DNA from: Acidimicrobiaceae bacterium
GTDB lineage: Bacteria > Actinomycetota > Acidimicrobiia > Acidimicrobiales > Poriferisodalaceae
Direction of reading: 5' to 3'
DNA length: 64,000 nt
Assembly (NCBI GenBank): GCA_905182565.1
Contig: CAJJCB010000017.1
Span: 1-64,000, forward strand
A program made the translations under genes and the position numbers. Position 1 is the first letter of the stretch; each line of letters opens with the position of its first letter. Shown in pieces: positions 1 through 7,141 of this stretch. A model generated the notes under the pieces. It was not told the origin of the DNA and did no database searches. It saw only the letters and a program-made list of their open reading frames with translations.

Positions 1-155
1 TTTTCGTTGACCATTTTGGTGGTCATGCGCAAGAAACCTGCAAGGGCTGTCACGTCGTGGCCATTATGATCCGCAACGCGCGCGATAGCTTTGCCATAGC
101 CATGAAAAGCGCGATGCATCAGGTTGGAGCTATCGATAATGAGAATGGATCTGAT
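1..155 (-). pseudogene. 5'-3' exonuclease N-terminus, partial, no normal start
   Basis: Reading the minus strand leftwards from about 155 gives an uninterrupted frame that leaves the window at base 1. Its start, ILIIDSSNLMHRAFHGYG, is the nucleic-acid-binding beginning of the PolA N-terminal / flap-type 5'-3' exonuclease family (hydrophobic strand, IDSSNL, then RAFHG). It is followed by GHDVTALAGFLRMTTK, which matches the helical segment that family places next. The frame is open back to a TGA at 225-227 but contains no ATG, GTG or TTG; the nearest codon before the motif is ATT at 144-146. It is therefore either a gene with a very unusual start or a decayed copy. Stand-alone exonucleases of this type are common in phages, so a phage origin is plausible but inferred. 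Only about 50 residues are visible. Confidence 0.6.
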
Positions 156-224
156 TATATTTGCTTGTGAGGTTTGAGAGTTAAAAAAGTTGAGAAGGTT
201 GAAAGTGGCTTGATTGAACTGGGT

Positions 225-425
225 TCAGTTGTGTTGTTCTGGCACTTCGTAGAAATCTTGAGGTAGCCTCGTGAATTTCTTGAGATTACAAATCAGATAA
301 CCATCAGTCATGCTGTAGCGGAGCAAATCGTATAAGTCGACTGTTGGTGCGCCCTTAGAAAGAGTAGATAAAAGCTAAGTGCTGCAATTGTTTACGGCCA
401 AGGTATCTCCTGTGAGGTAAATCAT
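225..425 (-). pseudogene. Small unrecognised frame interrupted by an amber codon
   Basis: An ATG at 423-425 on the minus strand opens a 67-codon frame beginning MIYLTGDTLAVNNCST. It is broken by TAG at 375-377 after 16 residues and then runs on to TGA at 225-227. The second half (APTVDLYDLLRYSMTDGY, later FTRLPQDFYEVPEQ) looks like real protein with mixed charged and aromatic residues. I do not recognise the family. It lies directly upstream of, and in the same strand and frame as, the exonuclease fragment, with about 70 nt between them, which suggests a former two-gene unit. The amber codon could be a decay lesion, a sequencing error or true stop recoding. Confidence 0.35.
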
Positions 426-513
426 GCACACCAGGGAGGGCCCGTTACCGACTTTCTTGAAACGCTTCTGATCTCAGGTGTTCCTGCAGCTAAAGGAGGG
501 GAGAAAAGCGGCT

Positions 514-540
514 GACAGCCAAAAATTCTTGCTGTCTTTT
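514..540 (+). terminator. Stem-loop with T-run
   Basis: GACAGC at 514-519 pairs perfectly with GCTGTC at 531-536 across an 11-nt loop, followed on the plus strand by TTTT at 537-540. It lies between the end of the minus-strand creatininase gene and the left-edge remnants. The stem is only 6 bp, so this is a weak call. Apart from this element and the two remnants, I see no gene between 156 and 621. Confidence 0.35.
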
Positions 541-621
541 GCTAGTGCCCAGGTGACACCTCAAAGTGCGCCTTTCTTTGCGAAAAACAGAACAGTAGGG
601 CGTTATTTGCCGGTTCAGCGT

Positions 622-1434
622 TTAACGCCGAAACGGTACGTCTCCCGTTCCCTCACCGCGCAGGTCAGGTGTCAGGGCCCACGTGAATGGGTTGGTAATT
701 AATTCAGAGATAGCGTCAGAGGACGCTTCGAGAAGTTGTTCACCTTTAGCAGCGGTCGCTGTGCTGGGGTCGCCTAACACACCGTTTGCTGTTACGGCGG
801 TGAGGTTACGCCAACGAAACGAACCCTCCCCTGTTGTCAAGAAGCTAAGGTCTGCGTCTGTTCGGTGTGACGCAAGATCACTGTCATCTACTAGGTCAGG
901 CTCCAGTCGTAGCATCATCGACGTTTCGGCCTCGCCAGCATGCAAAACATTTGACTGATCTTCCAACAACGGGCCTAGTCTGCTTGCAGCTTCCAACCAG
1001 TAGGTCGCAGCTACCACCGTCATTTCGCTAAAGTCCAGAGTGAGGTCTTGCGCAATCAGTTTGCTGGCGTCAATATTGCCGCCGTGCCCGTTCAAGATCA
1101 ACACGTCAGTGAATCCGTGCCGTCGAACGCTATCGACGATGCACCGGAACACCGAGAAAAGCGTCTGATAGTCGAACGTGATGGTGCCACCAAAAGGCAT
1201 GTGATGCTCCGACAAGCCCGTCCAAATCACCGGTAGCACTACGGTCGGGCGATCTCCTTGCGCCTTGTGCGCAGCTCGGTGTGACACCTCGGTGACTAGC
1301 CGACTGTCTACTTGCACCGGGAGGTGAGGTCCGTGCTGTTCCATCGCCGCCACTGGCACAATGACTACAGCGTTGTTTGCCGCCAGTGCCCGGAGTTCGT
1401 GCGCCTTAAGGTTCGCCCATTCGATCGAGGTCAT
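622..1434 (-). CDS. Creatininase family amidohydrolase
   Basis: This 270-residue protein belongs to the creatininase / creatinine amidohydrolase fold, metal-dependent hydrolases acting on cyclic or open amides. The metal-ligand pattern is visible in order: MEQHGPHLP near residue 32 (Glu, His), VDSR a few residues later (Asp), NGHGGN near 116 (His), and HAGEAETS near 167 (Glu). Length fits the family. The ATG start gives the usual IEWANLKAHE N-terminus found in bacterial members. It stands alone between decayed regions. Relatives include creatininases, FAPy deformylases and the mycofactocin protease MftE; no mycofactocin genes lie nearby, so substrate cannot be assigned. Confidence 0.85.
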   Translation of the reverse strand: MTSIEWANLKAHELRALAANNAVVIVPVAAMEQHGPHLPVQVDSRLVTEVSHRAAHKAQGDRPTVVLPVIWTGLSEHHMPFGGTITFDYQTLFSVFRCIVDSVRRHGFTDVLILNGHGGNIDASKLIAQDLTLDFSEMTVVAATYWLEAASRLGPLLEDQSNVLHAGEAETSMMLRLEPDLVDDSDLASHRTDADLSFLTTGEGSFRWRNLTAVTANGVLGDPSTATAAKGEQLLEASSDAISELITNPFTWALTPDLRGEGTGDVPFRR

Positions 1435-1523
1435 GGAGCGCAGGTTAGTACCCAGCTAAGGCCTCTGAGCATGGGATTTGAGCAAAAGTTTTAGGGCTTA
1501 GTGATCATCTCAGTTTCCCATAA
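1435..1523. other. Non-coding spacer upstream of creatininase gene
   Basis: No convincing coding frame is seen. The region should hold the promoter of the minus-strand creatininase gene, but I cannot single out a clear -10/-35 pair. Confidence 0.3.
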
Positions 1524-1596
1524 TCACTTGTTCACGTTGAGGTGCGACCAACTAGAGAAGAAGCGTTCAATAGTTTTCTTGTCATGTAGATGGTTG
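1524..1596 (+). repeat. Diverged direct repeat R1, copy A
   Basis: This 73-bp segment aligns without gaps to 38650-38722 in the same orientation, with 62 of 73 positions identical by eye. The shared core includes ACTAGAGAAGA. It overlaps the end of the regulator-like remnant on the minus strand. The copies are old, because differences are spread evenly. Confidence 0.75.
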
Positions 1597-1712
1597 CCAA
1601 CAGCGACGACTGCACGAGCCTCGGCAGCCTCGAGAAGTGCGCTGCTGCGTTGACGAGTTCGACAGTGTCGTGCGTGAATGATGCAGGTGAGATGAGCGAA
1701 GCCCCGCCTGTT
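1524..1712 (-). pseudogene. Remnant resembling the C-terminus of a GntR/FCD-type regulator
   Basis: The minus strand has a 62-codon frame closed by TGA at 1524-1526 and bounded upstream by TGA at 1713-1715. It has no ATG or other good start in its first part. Readable parts are RQRSSALLEAAEARAV and NHLHDKKTIERFFSSW. A short helix with LLEA(A)EA, then a NHLH segment, resembles the last helices of FCD ligand-binding domains, with a few residues missing. The 3' part is repeated at 38650-38722. There, 4 of 11 differences fall in third codon positions of this frame, which supports past coding on this strand. The family assignment is tentative. Confidence 0.35.
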
Positions 1713-1826
1713 TCAGCGTCGCTTGGAGTCGATGGCGTTGAAGAAGAGGAAGAGTCATAGTTTCTGAGTTGTTCCTAAAATACCAAAGGATCTGCCCCGA
1801 AGGGAGGCCGTTGCTAGAATCACTTC

Positions 1827-2120
1827 ATCACCGAGGACGACTTTCGCGAGCTACTAGCAAGTCAAGACTGCGACGACATCCGTGAAGTTAGCTATTCCGC
1901 TGGCCACTGGAGTGTCGACAACAGCAACGACTTTGCCTCACTCCACACCCATAAGTTCGATGCTCAAATGCTGGTCCTAGAAGGTGAATTCATCCTCGAA
2001 CTTGAGGACGGCAAGCACACTTTCAAAGCCGGTGACACGTGCAGCGTGTCAGCGGGCACTACCCACGCTGAGCACACTGGAAATATCTCGGCGCGAATAC
2101 TCGCCGGTCTGATTCATTAG
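1827..2120 (+). CDS. Cupin-domain protein, start codon unclear
   Basis: A plus-strand frame of about 97 codons encodes a small single-domain cupin. It shows the conserved barrel motifs: HTHKFDAQMLVLEGEF (motif 1 region with His-x-His and Glu), then GDTCSVSAGTTHAEH (motif 2 with Gly-Asp and His). The frame is open from just after TAG at 1815-1817 but has no ATG, GTG or TTG before the domain. ATC at 1827 is where family members usually begin. A good ribosome-binding sequence (GGGAGG, 1802-1807) and TTG at 1811 lie just upstream in another frame, so a small indel near 1820 may have separated start and body. Such small cupins often bind metal and act as regulators or in detoxification. The function here is unknown. 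Confidence 0.6.
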   Translation: MTEDDFRELLASQDCDDIREVSYSAGHWSVDNSNDFASLHTHKFDAQMLVLEGEFILELEDGKHTFKAGDTCSVSAGTTHAEHTGNISARILAGLIH

Positions 2121-2129
2121 CTCTAAATA

Positions 2130-2147
2130 ACCTCCTCGAATGGAGGT
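2130..2147. terminator. Short hairpin after cupin frame
   Basis: ACCTCC (2130-2135) pairs with GGAGGT (2142-2147) around the loop TCGAAT, ten bases after the cupin stop. There is no T-run after it, so its role as a terminator is weakly supported. Confidence 0.3.
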
Positions 2148-2545
2148 CTAGTGTGAGGCAGCTTGGTTACGTTCGCTGCTGCAAAAAATCTATTTAAGTG
2201 TTGTGGTTCTATTTACTATGACTTTGTCCGCTGTTTCAGGATGCTGTTCTGATGACGAGGTTGGCAGCCGAACAAAAAACGCAGCGGATTGCTGTGTCTA
2301 TACCCCTTGAATCGTGGAATAACTCCGCTTTTGTTTGGGAACTAAGACCTATTCTGTTCGCTACGTTGTTGGCGCTCATAAGATCCGGCTTCACTTTTAT
2401 GGTTGTCTTCAGGCAACACTCGCAGATAAATTGCTACCGGTACTTTGGTTATTTGTTCCATGTTCTTTTTATCCCTGAAACGCTTGAGGTGTCTTCAGAA
2501 CCTGGACTTGCGCTCACTACTGCGCTCTAGAGTAATCTTCTGGAT
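2148..2545. other. Gene-poor stretch carrying repeat R2
   Basis: No gene is convincing here. A 92-codon plus-strand frame at 2252-2530 shows no recognisable domain and overlaps repeat R2, which also occurs in non-coding DNA upstream of the SnoaL-like gene at 38935. The stretch probably contains the promoter of the Nudix gene that follows. Confidence 0.4.
2310..2362 (+). repeat. Diverged direct repeat R2, copy A
   Basis: These 53 bp align gaplessly with 38849-38901 (about 43 identical positions by eye), same orientation. The best conserved part is GGGAACT.AGAC.TAT.CTGTTC, where dots mark differences. In both places it lies upstream of a plus-strand gene, so a shared promoter-like element is possible. 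Confidence 0.65.
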
Positions 2546-3073
2546 ATGCAATTCAGACCCATCGTTGGAACACTGGTTTACATATTAGATAAAGAAAAAC
2601 AAGAAGTCTTAATGATTCGTAGGAACGCTCGTAAAGACGATGATCACTATGGAAAAGTCAATGGTCTTGGCGGAAAATTAAACCAAGATGAATCTGTTGT
2701 TGATTGTGCCAGACGCGAAATATTCGAAGAAGCTGGAATTGAACTGAACTCCCTTACTCTTAGAGGAACTATTACATGGTCAAACTTTGGGCCCAAGTTG
2801 GAGGAGTGGCTTGGGTTTATCTTCTTGAGTGATAGTTGGTCTGGCATTCCGCGGACACATAACGAAGAAGGCTCATTGGAATGGGTCAGTCTCAGTGAAT
2901 TATTAGAGACATGTTCCCTGGACCGGATCGGTACAGAATCGCAAAGTCTTCCCATGTGGGCGGGAGACCGTTACTTTGTGCCACTTGTTTTTGATAATGA
3001 CCCTCAGGCCTTTCATGGAACGATGCCTTACGAAGGTGACTTGCCAGTTAGCTGGAGTTACGAGCGGCTGTGA
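2546..3073 (+). CDS. Nudix hydrolase, MutT/8-oxo-dGTP diphosphatase-like
   Basis: The 175-residue protein carries a complete Nudix box: GGKLNQDESVVDCARREIF followed by EEAGI, giving the G-x5-E-x7-REx2EE-x-G pattern around residues 42-65. These enzymes hydrolyse nucleoside diphosphates linked to another moiety. The N-terminal TLVYILDKEKQEVLMIRRN and the GKVNGLGGK segment are typical of the MTH1 / 8-oxo-dGTPase branch, which cleans the nucleotide pool. Length fits. The ATG at 2546 is the only good start. The gene sits between the decayed left edge and the box cluster and looks more AT-rich than its neighbours, so it could be an acquisition. Confidence 0.85.
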   Translation: MQFRPIVGTLVYILDKEKQEVLMIRRNARKDDDHYGKVNGLGGKLNQDESVVDCARREIFEEAGIELNSLTLRGTITWSNFGPKLEEWLGFIFLSDSWSGIPRTHNEEGSLEWVSLSELLETCSLDRIGTESQSLPMWAGDRYFVPLVFDNDPQAFHGTMPYEGDLPVSWSYERL

Positions 3074-3149
3074 TCTACCCACCACGTTCTATAGCCATTG
3101 AATAAATTGAAGCAACGGCTTGAATAGGTTGATGCTTATTATTGTGTCC

Positions 3150-4565
3150 TTACATTTTAACGTATTCGTAGTCAACGGGTTGAGTGTTTATGCCGGCACT
3201 GGGTGCTGCTATCCAGCTCGCCATTAGACCTGGTTCGTAAACAGGCTTCATAAGCGATACAACGTACGCTCGATCGTTCTCGCTAGGGAGATAGGAATTT
3301 TTGTTTTTGTCCCATTCAGCTTGTGAAATGATTTCGCCACTCGGGTTGAGGTGGTGATCACGAAATTTACCAACGTGGCGGTTAAATCCTTCGTGGGGAA
3401 GAGTGAGCACCGTCTCTACGCCCATTTCGCTAATAATACGGTTCCAACGTCGAAGGCCCTTTGCGCAGTCATCTATGTAGGAACGTCTTAACTCCTGATT
3501 GACGAGTGTGATGGCTGAATATTCTTTTGTTACGAAATCAGAACCGACTATCTCGTCTAGGTAATCTGAATGGGCATTCAGTACGTGATCATCAGAATAA
3601 GAGGGCTCCCCGAACCGTCCTTTAAGTCCGGCTGAAAAGTAATTCGCAGCGTTGGTCGACGTCTCTGAGCCAAAAAGATCTAGCGACACAGAAAAATGAA
3701 AGTTCAAGTACTTCTGAAGAGTCGGCAAATCGATAGCCCCGTGCTCGCGAACGTCAGGTGTGTTGAATTCATGCATTAGGTCACATGTTCGTTGAATGAC
3801 TCGTCCGATCCCGGAAGCACCAACAAACATGTGATACGCCTCTTCTTTCAACATGAAGTCACAGGTGCGGCTCAGAGGATCGAACGCAGATTCCTTCAAA
3901 GCTCCGAGTTGATATTTACCATCACGATCCGTGAAATATGTAAATAACAAAAATGAGAGCCAATCAGAAGTCTTTTCATTAAATGCGCCGAGGATTCTGG
4001 GCTGGTTCGAGTCTCCAGAATGCCTTTCCAAAAGTGCGTCAGCCTCCTCTCTACCATCTCGTCCAAAGTACCCGTGAAGGAGATAAACCATTGCCCAGAG
4101 ATGACGACCTTCTTCGACGTTTATTTGAAACAAATTGCGCAGGTCATACAAAGACGGCGCTGTCTGCCCAAGGTATCGTTGTTGCTCAACTGAGGCAGGT
4201 TCAGTATCACCTTGAACAACAATTAAACGTCTGAGATCCGAACGAAATTCTCCTGGTACTTCATGCCAGACAGGCTGACCTTTGAATTCACCGAATCCTA
4301 TCTTTCTGTCAGGCTCGGCTTCAGATAAAAAAATACCCCACCGGTAATCCGGTAGTTGAACATGGCCAAAGTGAGCCCAGCCTTCTTGTCCAACGTCAAC
4401 TGCGGTTCGGAGATAGACGTCCTTGTCCTGAAACTGCGCAGGCCCCATTTCTGACCACCAGTCTTTGAATCGCGGGTGCCAATTTTCTAGTGCGCGTTGA
4501 AGACGGCGGTCGTCTGCCAGATCTACGTTATTTGGTATTAGATCGGAATAATTAATGGTTGTCAT
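3150..4565 (-). CDS. boxB: Benzoyl-CoA 2,3-epoxidase, oxygenase subunit BoxB
   Basis: BoxB is the diiron oxygenase that, with reductase BoxA, turns benzoyl-CoA into 2,3-epoxybenzoyl-CoA in the aerobic box pathway. The 471 residues match the family length (about 470). Two iron-binding E-E-x-x-H motifs are visible: EEGRHLW at 151-157 and EEAYHMF at 241-247, with the ENWHPRFKDWWSEMGP start and the C-terminal HVGKFRDHHLNPSGE segment also typical. It is the last gene of the minus-strand set paaX-boxC-boxB, 12 nt after boxC. The partner reductase gene boxA is not in this window, so it must be elsewhere or be replaced by another electron donor. Confidence 0.92.
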   Translation of the reverse strand: MTTINYSDLIPNNVDLADDRRLQRALENWHPRFKDWWSEMGPAQFQDKDVYLRTAVDVGQEGWAHFGHVQLPDYRWGIFLSEAEPDRKIGFGEFKGQPVWHEVPGEFRSDLRRLIVVQGDTEPASVEQQRYLGQTAPSLYDLRNLFQINVEEGRHLWAMVYLLHGYFGRDGREEADALLERHSGDSNQPRILGAFNEKTSDWLSFLLFTYFTDRDGKYQLGALKESAFDPLSRTCDFMLKEEAYHMFVGASGIGRVIQRTCDLMHEFNTPDVREHGAIDLPTLQKYLNFHFSVSLDLFGSETSTNAANYFSAGLKGRFGEPSYSDDHVLNAHSDYLDEIVGSDFVTKEYSAITLVNQELRRSYIDDCAKGLRRWNRIISEMGVETVLTLPHEGFNRHVGKFRDHHLNPSGEIISQAEWDKNKNSYLPSENDRAYVVSLMKPVYEPGLMASWIAAPSAGINTQPVDYEYVKM

Positions 4566-4577
4566 TTACTTCTCCGC

Positions 4578-6179
4578 TCATGTTCGGTCGGTGTTGTAGG
4601 TCGGTCTCGACCCGGTTCCATACAAACGCAAAGCTCCTTCGGGGCCGCTAGCGTTTGGGCGTGTAAATATCCAATTCTGCCAGGCTGACAACCGTGCAAA
4701 AATTTTAGTAGCCATAGTTTCAGGTCCCGCAAATCTGTGATTCGCCTCCATCGCCGTCAGAGCATCTGGCGAAAAGCTTGAACGTTCTTCTATGGCTATG
4801 CGTAACTCTTCTTCCCAATCTAGATCGTCGGGTGTGTAAGTCACCAAGCCTCGCTCAATAGCGGTGGAGGCAACGAGAGATGTGTCACGCGTTTCGACTG
4901 CATTCGCCAAACTATTGCTGTCTCCCCAAAAACGAGATGCTAAGCGGCTAATGCCGTTGGCCATTGGGAATATTCCCAGGTTTACGTCACCTAACTGGAT
5001 TGTTGCTGCAGGGAGGGGCTCTTCGTCATCTTCGAAAATTCCAGAAAGCATGTAGCTTCGATCTGCTGCGAGCGCCAGTTCGAATAAAATCCCAACGAAA
5101 CAAGAACCGGGCTCTATCGCTGCGATTAAAGTTCTTGCTGTCAGATCCATTCTTGAAAGTGTGCGTTTCCAAAGAAGTGCAGTTTCAAGCTCTGCGTGCG
5201 TTGTCGGGTTATTTAAGGCCTGGTCATGTTTTAAGACCGATTCAGCAGGCCCTGAAGTGCGAATCAGAAGCGTGCCCAAATGAGGATAGTTGAAACGCAA
5301 TCGACATAGCAGATCATCGAGTTCGAGTGCAGTGGTTAGTAGCCAGTCTGAGCTTTCAGCAGCTGAAATTTTGATATCAACATGCTGGCTCTTGAAACTA
5401 GCTGAAACATAACGGTACTGAATTTGGCTATCGGTAACCCGGATAGACAGTTCAGGCAACACGGCGGGGGAGCCCCCCATCCGAGAAGTCGCGTCAGATA
5501 ATTGTACCGCTCGATACCTCACGGCCATGTCAAAATCTGTTGGTGAAGCCAACTCGTCAACTAATTTCGATCTCAGTGCTTCTTCTCCGCGCGTTCCTTC
5601 TGCTTTGGTGGCGAAAACGTCAGCTATGTCTCTTCTCAAGTGGCGCTTATCGGTCAATCTAGTTAATCCTCCGGTACCAGGAAGCACTCCGAGTAACGGC
5701 ACTTCGGGGAGAGAAACCGCTGTATTTTTATCATCTATTAAAATGATGTGATCACAGGCAAGAGCGAGCTCATAGCCGCCGCCTGTGCAAGCTCCTCTTA
5801 CCGCTGCGAGAAACCGTATTCCACTGTGTAAGGAAGCCTCTTCAATCTCAAGACGGGTTTCATTCGTGAATTTACAAAAGTTTATTTTATGTCCATGATC
5901 GGCGCCGGCTAGCATTTGGATATTGGCACCTGCACAAAAAATGCCATCTAGAGCGCTGTCGATTACGACGCATTTTGTGTTGGGATGTTCGAATCGTATA
6001 CGTCGGATTGCATCTGCCAGCTCAATATCGACTCCGATATCGTAGCTGTTGAGTTTCAGTTCATATTCTCCGATAGCTGCTGCTTTTGGGTCAACAGAAA
6101 GTGTGAGTGTCGCAATTACATCATCGACCGATAAAACCCAATGTGAATATTGATCCGGATGGCGCTGGAAATCAATCAT
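4578..6179 (-). CDS. boxC: 2,3-epoxybenzoyl-CoA dihydrolase BoxC
   Basis: BoxC opens the ring of 2,3-epoxybenzoyl-CoA, giving 3,4-didehydroadipyl-CoA semialdehyde and formate. The 533-residue protein consists of two crotonase-like halves, as in known BoxC (about 550 residues). The first half has CAGANIQMLAG near residue 85 and AAVRGACTGGGYELALACD near 125-143. The second has AAIEPGSCFVGILFELALAADR near 350-370. The ATG at 6177-6179 overlaps the stop of the upstream paaX-like gene (ATGA), indicating translational coupling. Its position between the regulator and boxB confirms the assignment. Confidence 0.92.
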   Translation of the reverse strand: MIDFQRHPDQYSHWVLSVDDVIATLTLSVDPKAAAIGEYELKLNSYDIGVDIELADAIRRIRFEHPNTKCVVIDSALDGIFCAGANIQMLAGADHGHKINFCKFTNETRLEIEEASLHSGIRFLAAVRGACTGGGYELALACDHIILIDDKNTAVSLPEVPLLGVLPGTGGLTRLTDKRHLRRDIADVFATKAEGTRGEEALRSKLVDELASPTDFDMAVRYRAVQLSDATSRMGGSPAVLPELSIRVTDSQIQYRYVSASFKSQHVDIKISAAESSDWLLTTALELDDLLCRLRFNYPHLGTLLIRTSGPAESVLKHDQALNNPTTHAELETALLWKRTLSRMDLTARTLIAAIEPGSCFVGILFELALAADRSYMLSGIFEDDEEPLPAATIQLGDVNLGIFPMANGISRLASRFWGDSNSLANAVETRDTSLVASTAIERGLVTYTPDDLDWEEELRIAIEERSSFSPDALTAMEANHRFAGPETMATKIFARLSAWQNWIFTRPNASGPEGALRLYGTGSRPTYNTDRT

Positions 6180-7063
6180 CGCATTGCGATCGGTTGAAAT
6201 GAGTCAGAAATAACACATGTCTCCGTGAAGATTTGATTTGCGGCCAACTCTAAGCATCTCCAAGTTTCTGTAAACAGTTGCTGAGCTTCCCGCCTATGGT
6301 GAGACCAAACAAAATATTTGTTGGCCAAGCCGGGGTCGATCAAAGGGAACTGTCGCCATTCGTGCATGAGAAGTGTTCTTGCGAATAAGGCATCATTACC
6401 CAGACGTAAAGGGCCTGCCGGATCCCATTTTTGTGAAAATTTGACGTAAAGATTGCCCAGTTGGTCAAGAGGCCCCCAAGCTTCAGCGATCATTCGGCTA
6501 GCGTCCGTGGTCATTGCCGGGCGGCCTAGAAACAATTCAACATGTTGCTCAAGTTCAAGCTCACGGATAACGGCGTCGGTCTCTAAGGATCTATCGCCTG
6601 GCGCTATCCATTGTCCGTCTCTAAGATTTCCATACCCCAGAAAAGTTAGACGCCTCCTTAGGCGGTCACGAGATGAACGACGCTCGACAGGAAGAGAATA
6701 GCTCAGTAAAGTCCATTCGTTTTCTTGAGAATCTTCCTCATCAACGAATGTTCGAATTCTATGCTCGCCATCAATCAGCGAAGATTCAGCTCGTGTGGAG
6801 AGTGAATAATGTGTTTCTCTCCCAGCTCGATGAGAAGTCAGGAAATCTCGTTTGACAAGTCGTGATAAAGCAGATCGACTGGAGGCAGCGGAAAACCCAT
6901 GTTGATTCAGGATTTGTATTAAGCCGATAGCACTTACTCGATGCGAGGAATGATGCAGAAGCTGGTTCCCTAGCAGAGTGATAAGGAGCTCCTGCGGGAG
7001 AGGTCGAGGCGATAAACAGTTAGCCACATAAACATTCTGCACCAAATAAGTCACGTGACGCAA
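6176..7063 (-). CDS. PaaX-family transcriptional regulator
   Basis: The protein resembles PaaX, the repressor of phenylacetate degradation, which senses phenylacetyl-CoA. An N-terminal winged-helix segment (LITLLGNQLLHHSSHRVSAI then SSRSALSRLVKRDFL) is followed by the PaaX central and C-terminal parts (WTLLSYSLPVERRSSRDRLRR, later ARTLLMHEWRQFPLIDPGL). In this setting it probably senses benzoyl-CoA and controls the box genes and the divergent ligase; that is inference. The longest frame starts at TTG (7061-7063). GTG codons at residues 4, 8 and 12 are alternative starts, and no ribosome-binding site decides between them. The stop overlaps the boxC start. Confidence 0.82.
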   Translation of the reverse strand: MRHVTYLVQNVYVANCLSPRPLPQELLITLLGNQLLHHSSHRVSAIGLIQILNQHGFSAASSRSALSRLVKRDFLTSHRAGRETHYSLSTRAESSLIDGEHRIRTFVDEEDSQENEWTLLSYSLPVERRSSRDRLRRRLTFLGYGNLRDGQWIAPGDRSLETDAVIRELELEQHVELFLGRPAMTTDASRMIAEAWGPLDQLGNLYVKFSQKWDPAGPLRLGNDALFARTLLMHEWRQFPLIDPGLANKYFVWSHHRREAQQLFTETWRCLELAANQIFTETCVISDSFQPIAMR

Positions 7064-7141
7064 AATGCGTTTACTATATTTTTGTAATACTTAGTGCATC
7101 TCGATAGTCCGATAAAATAATTTAGTCGTTAAGGGGAGATA
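7064..7141. promoter_or_regulatory. Divergent promoter region of the box cluster
   Basis: This 78-bp AT-rich spacer separates the paaX-boxC-boxB set from the benzoate-CoA ligase gene and must hold both promoters. GGGGAG at 7133-7138 is the ribosome-binding site of the ligase. TAAAAT at 7111-7116 is a possible -10 for it. A perfect palindrome TCACGTGA at 7051-7058, just inside the longest version of the regulator frame, could be an operator if a later start is used. Confidence 0.45.

Noticed and set aside
3-170. Plus-strand 55-codon open frame with a C-x-x-C-H heme-like motif
   Set aside because: The minus strand of the same bases gives a clear 5'-3' exonuclease N-terminus, so the CxxCH is a chance reading.
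478-702. Plus-strand 74-codon frame with a strong purine-rich ribosome-binding-like run inside it
   Set aside because: The run lies after the start, not before it; no protein-like features, and the end overlaps the creatininase gene.
2252-2530. 92-codon plus-strand frame as a gene
   Set aside because: It overlaps repeat R2, has no domain and no ribosome-binding site.
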